Part shown: piece by piece, positions 61,197 to 64,000 of the stretch
How the letters are laid out: each line of letters starts with the position of its first letter
Position numbering within the stretch: the first letter of the stretch is position 1
Made by a program: the position numbers and the translations under genes
Notes under the pieces: model-generated
Databases searched by the model: none
What the model saw: the letters and a program-made list of their open reading frames with translations, nothing else
What the model was told of the DNA's origin: nothing
From: Schoenoplectus triqueter
Lineage: Eukaryota; Streptophyta; Magnoliopsida; Poales; Cyperaceae
Direction: 5' to 3'
Assembly (NCBI GenBank): GCA_964058805.1
Contig: CAXKVV010000152.1
Coordinates: 185,911-249,910, forward strand
Length of the DNA stretch: 64,000 nt

Positions 61197-64000
61197 ACCG
61201 CAGTATAAACTAGTTCTATGAGTTATTATTATTTTTTGCCTAATAACTACACATAAATTCGTACAAATACAAATAAATACTCCTAGATATTCTAATATAA
61301 GAGCGGCCAATTAAGATATTAATATGAAAATTCTACGGTACTAATTTTTTACAAAACTTAATTATGATAGATTTTAAACTTCTGTTTCAACAAGTTATTT
61401 GGGTTTTCATCATTTTAGGCTATATAACTACACATAAATCCGTGTACGATTAAGATAAATACTTGTAATTATGTATATTATGAGATCATCTAATTAACAC
61501 TTTGATTTGAACCCTCTACAACACTCATTTCGCATAAAAATTAATTTGGATGCATTAAAAATCATTGTTTAAACAAGTTATTTGAGTTTTTCATCATTTT
61601 TTTGCCTCGTAATAACACATGAATTCATCCAAATTCGTATAAACACTCGAAATTATATCTATTATAATATTTTCAATTAGTATTGTGATATGAATATTCT
61701 ACGATACTAATTTTACACAAAACTTATATGGGATGTAATAACAATTGCTATTAAACTAGTTGTTTGAGTTTTTCATCATTTTAAGCTTTATTAACTACAC
61801 ATAAATTTGTGTTAATTAATATAAATAAATCTTATTATACCTATTATAAGATTATCTAATTAGTGCTTCGATATGAACACTCTAGAATTCTATTTTTGCA
61901 TAAAACTTAATTATATGCATTAGAAACCACAGTTTAAACAAGTTATTTCAGTTTTTCATCATTGTTTTGCCTCATAACCTACACACGAATTCATGCAACT
62001 TCATATAAATACTCCTAATTATGTCTATTACAATATTTCTCGATTAACATCATGATATGAACATTCTACATAACTAAATTTACAAAAACTTAATTCAGAT
62101 GTATTATAAACTACAGTTTAAACTAGTTGTTTGAGTTTTTCATCATTTTGTTGCCTAATAACTGCACATAAATTTATAAAAATTCGTATAAATACTCCTA
62201 GATATATCTATTATATGAATTTTCAATTAGGACATCAATATGAGAAATTTTACGACACTATTTTTTTTAACAAAACTACGTAAACTACTGTTTAAATAAG
62301 TTATCTGAAGTTTTCATCATTTAATGCTTTATAAATACACATAAATTAATGAAAATCAATATAAATATTTTTAATTGTTTGTTTCATTAGATTATCAAAA
62401 TAACACTTCGATATGAACACTCTGCGACCCTCATTTTGAATAAAACTTAATTCAGATGTATTAAAAACTGTAGTTTAAAAAAGTTGTTTGAGTTTTTCAT
62501 CATTTTTTGCCTCATAACTAAACATAAATTAGTGTAAATTCATATAAATATTTCTAATTATGTCTATTATAAGATTTTCCAACTAAGACATCAATATGAA
62601 AATTCTACGTCAGTAATTTTTCACAAAACATCAAAAAGATGCATTAAAAAACTGCTGCTTAAACTAGTTGTTTGAGTTTTTCATCATTTTCTTGCCTCAT
62701 AACTACACCATAATTCGTGAAAATTCACATAAATACTCCTAATTATGTCTATTACAATATTTTTCAACTAGCATGACTATATGAACATTTTACGATACTC
62801 ATTTTACACAAAATATATGTTGGATCTATTAAATATTGCTGTTTAAACTAGTTGTTTGAGTCTTCCATCATTTTTGTCTCACAACTACAAATAAATTCGG
62901 TCAAATTCAAATAAATACTCCTCATTATGTCTATTATGTTATTTTTACAATTAAGATATCAATATCAAAATTCTACGAAACTAATTTCGCACAAAACTTT
63001 ATAAAGAGGCATTAAAAACAGCTGTTTGAACTAGTTATTTGAGTTTTTGATCATTTTATGCGGCATAACTACACATGAATTTGTGCAAATTCATATAAAT
63101 ACTTATATTTATGTCTATTATAATATTTTTCAATTAACACTACGATATGAACATTCTACAACACTAATTTTACACAAAACTTAATTCGGATGTATTGAAA
63201 ACTGCAGTTTAATCAAGTTGTTTGAGTTTTTCATCATTTTTGTATAATTACTGCTAATAAGTTCGTGCAAATTCGTACAAATACTCTTAAATATGTCTAT
63301 TATAAGATTTTCCAACTAATACATCAATATGAAAATCCTACGACAATAATTTTGCATAAAACATAATTTCGATGCATTAAAAACTGTTGTTTAAAAAAGT
63401 TGTTTGAGTTTTTTCATATTATTTTTGCCTCACAGCAGCACATAAATTCGTCCAAATTCACATAAATACTTTTAACTATGTCTATTATAATATTTTCCAA
63501 TTAATACATCAATATGAAAATTCTACGATACTAATTTTGCATAATACTTAATTAGGATGCATTAAGAACTGCTGTTTAAACTAGTTGTTTGAGTTTTTCA
63601 TTATTTTTTGTGTCAGAACTACACATGAATGTCTATTAAAACTTTTTCCGGTTAACACCACGATATGAACATTCTACAAAACTAATTTTAGACAAAACTT
63701 AATTTGGATGTGTTAAAAACTGCAGTTTTAACTAGTTTTTTTTTATAGTTTATCATCGTTTCTGCCTAATTACTACTCATAAATTCATGAAAATTCATAT
63801 AGAAACTCCTAAATATTTCTATAATTTGATTTTCCAATTAACACATAATTAGAATGCTTTAAGAATTATTGTTTCAAAAAGTTATTTGAGGTTTTCATCA
63901 TGTTGTCTTTATAACTACATATGAATTCGTTTATGTTAACATAAATACTTCAAATTATGTCTTTTATGAGATTATATAATTAACAATTCGATATGAACCC
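61197..64000. repeat. Higher-order repeat copy 5, cut by window end
   Basis: The first 2,804 bp of the unit, still in exact register (the last base corresponds to 49844). Marker bases: C (62898), A (62913), T (62790). The fourth marker lies outside the window. Confidence 0.93.

Larger units (their letters stand above)
46421..64000. repeat. Satellite array with 20-monomer higher-order repeat
   Basis: At least 17.6 kb of AT-rich tandem repeats, open at the window end. The monomer is about 180-184 bp in most cases, and each contains words like GTTTAAACTAGTTGTTTGAG, TTTTTCATCATTTT, ATAAATACTCCTAATTATG and GATATGAACATTCTACG. Monomers within a block differ strongly, but the block of 20 monomers repeats with a period of exactly 3,539 bp. 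Two separate anchors support the period: ACCGCAGTAT at 47041, 50580, 54119, 57658 and 61197, and GAGCGG at 47145 and 50684. It has the size and organisation of plant centromeric or pericentromeric satellites. No coding function. Confidence 0.96.

Noticed and set aside
46421..64000. CRISPR-like array
   Set aside because: Regularly spaced repeats are present, but the unit is a continuous satellite monomer of about 180 bp without spacers, in a plant genome.

Overview
The window is nuclear DNA of a flowering plant. It has intron-rich genes with plant-specific families, a Ty1/copia element primed by initiator-Met tRNA, hAT-type MITEs, Helitrons, L1 and RTE LINEs, and a satellite with a monomer of about 180 bp. 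The base composition is AT-rich, which suggests a eudicot, but monocot versus dicot is not decided by what can be seen.

Layout. (1) 1-11.2 kb: a 439-bp hAT-type MITE with an 8-bp target duplication, split by a 9.8-kb minus-strand Ty1/copia retrotransposon. The copia LTRs are almost identical (two substitutions and one 11-bp indel seen), yet its gag-pol is full of stops and its RNase H is internally deleted. (2) 11.8-14.0 kb: an intact five-exon gene for a DUF604/GT31 (fringe-like) Golgi glycosyltransferase, plus strand. (3) 14-21.7 kb: AT-rich intergenic DNA with a LINE endonuclease relic and two more hAT-type MITEs, each with a perfect 8-bp target duplication. (4) 21.8-22.0 kb: a one-exon gene for an 87-residue secreted peptide precursor with a PSY/RGF-like C-terminus. 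(5) 22.6-40.5 kb, minus strand: one long gene with seven coding exons and a 5' non-coding exon, encoding a CID-domain (RPRD1-like) RNA polymerase II CTD-binding protein. Its introns hold an unprocessed remorin-like pseudogene inside a possible Helitron, an L1 fragment, a decayed RTE LINE, a short Helitron, RTE and L1 3' tails, and a long foldback MITE next to a splice donor. (6) 40.6-46.1 kb: no gene found, but several families of short repeated modules built as small inverted repeats. The loops are conserved and the stem sequences change together. (7) 46.4 kb to the window end: a satellite array in which 20 divergent monomers form a 3,539-bp higher-order repeat. Four complete copies and a fifth partial copy are present, with identical spacing.

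The two most unusual parts are (6) and (7). The array looks like centromeric or pericentromeric satellite bordering a gene. The hairpin-module region between it and the last gene shows stem covariation that simple duplication does not explain. The peptide gene and the CID gene are convergent. Otherwise the genes do not form a pathway; plant genes are not arranged in operons.
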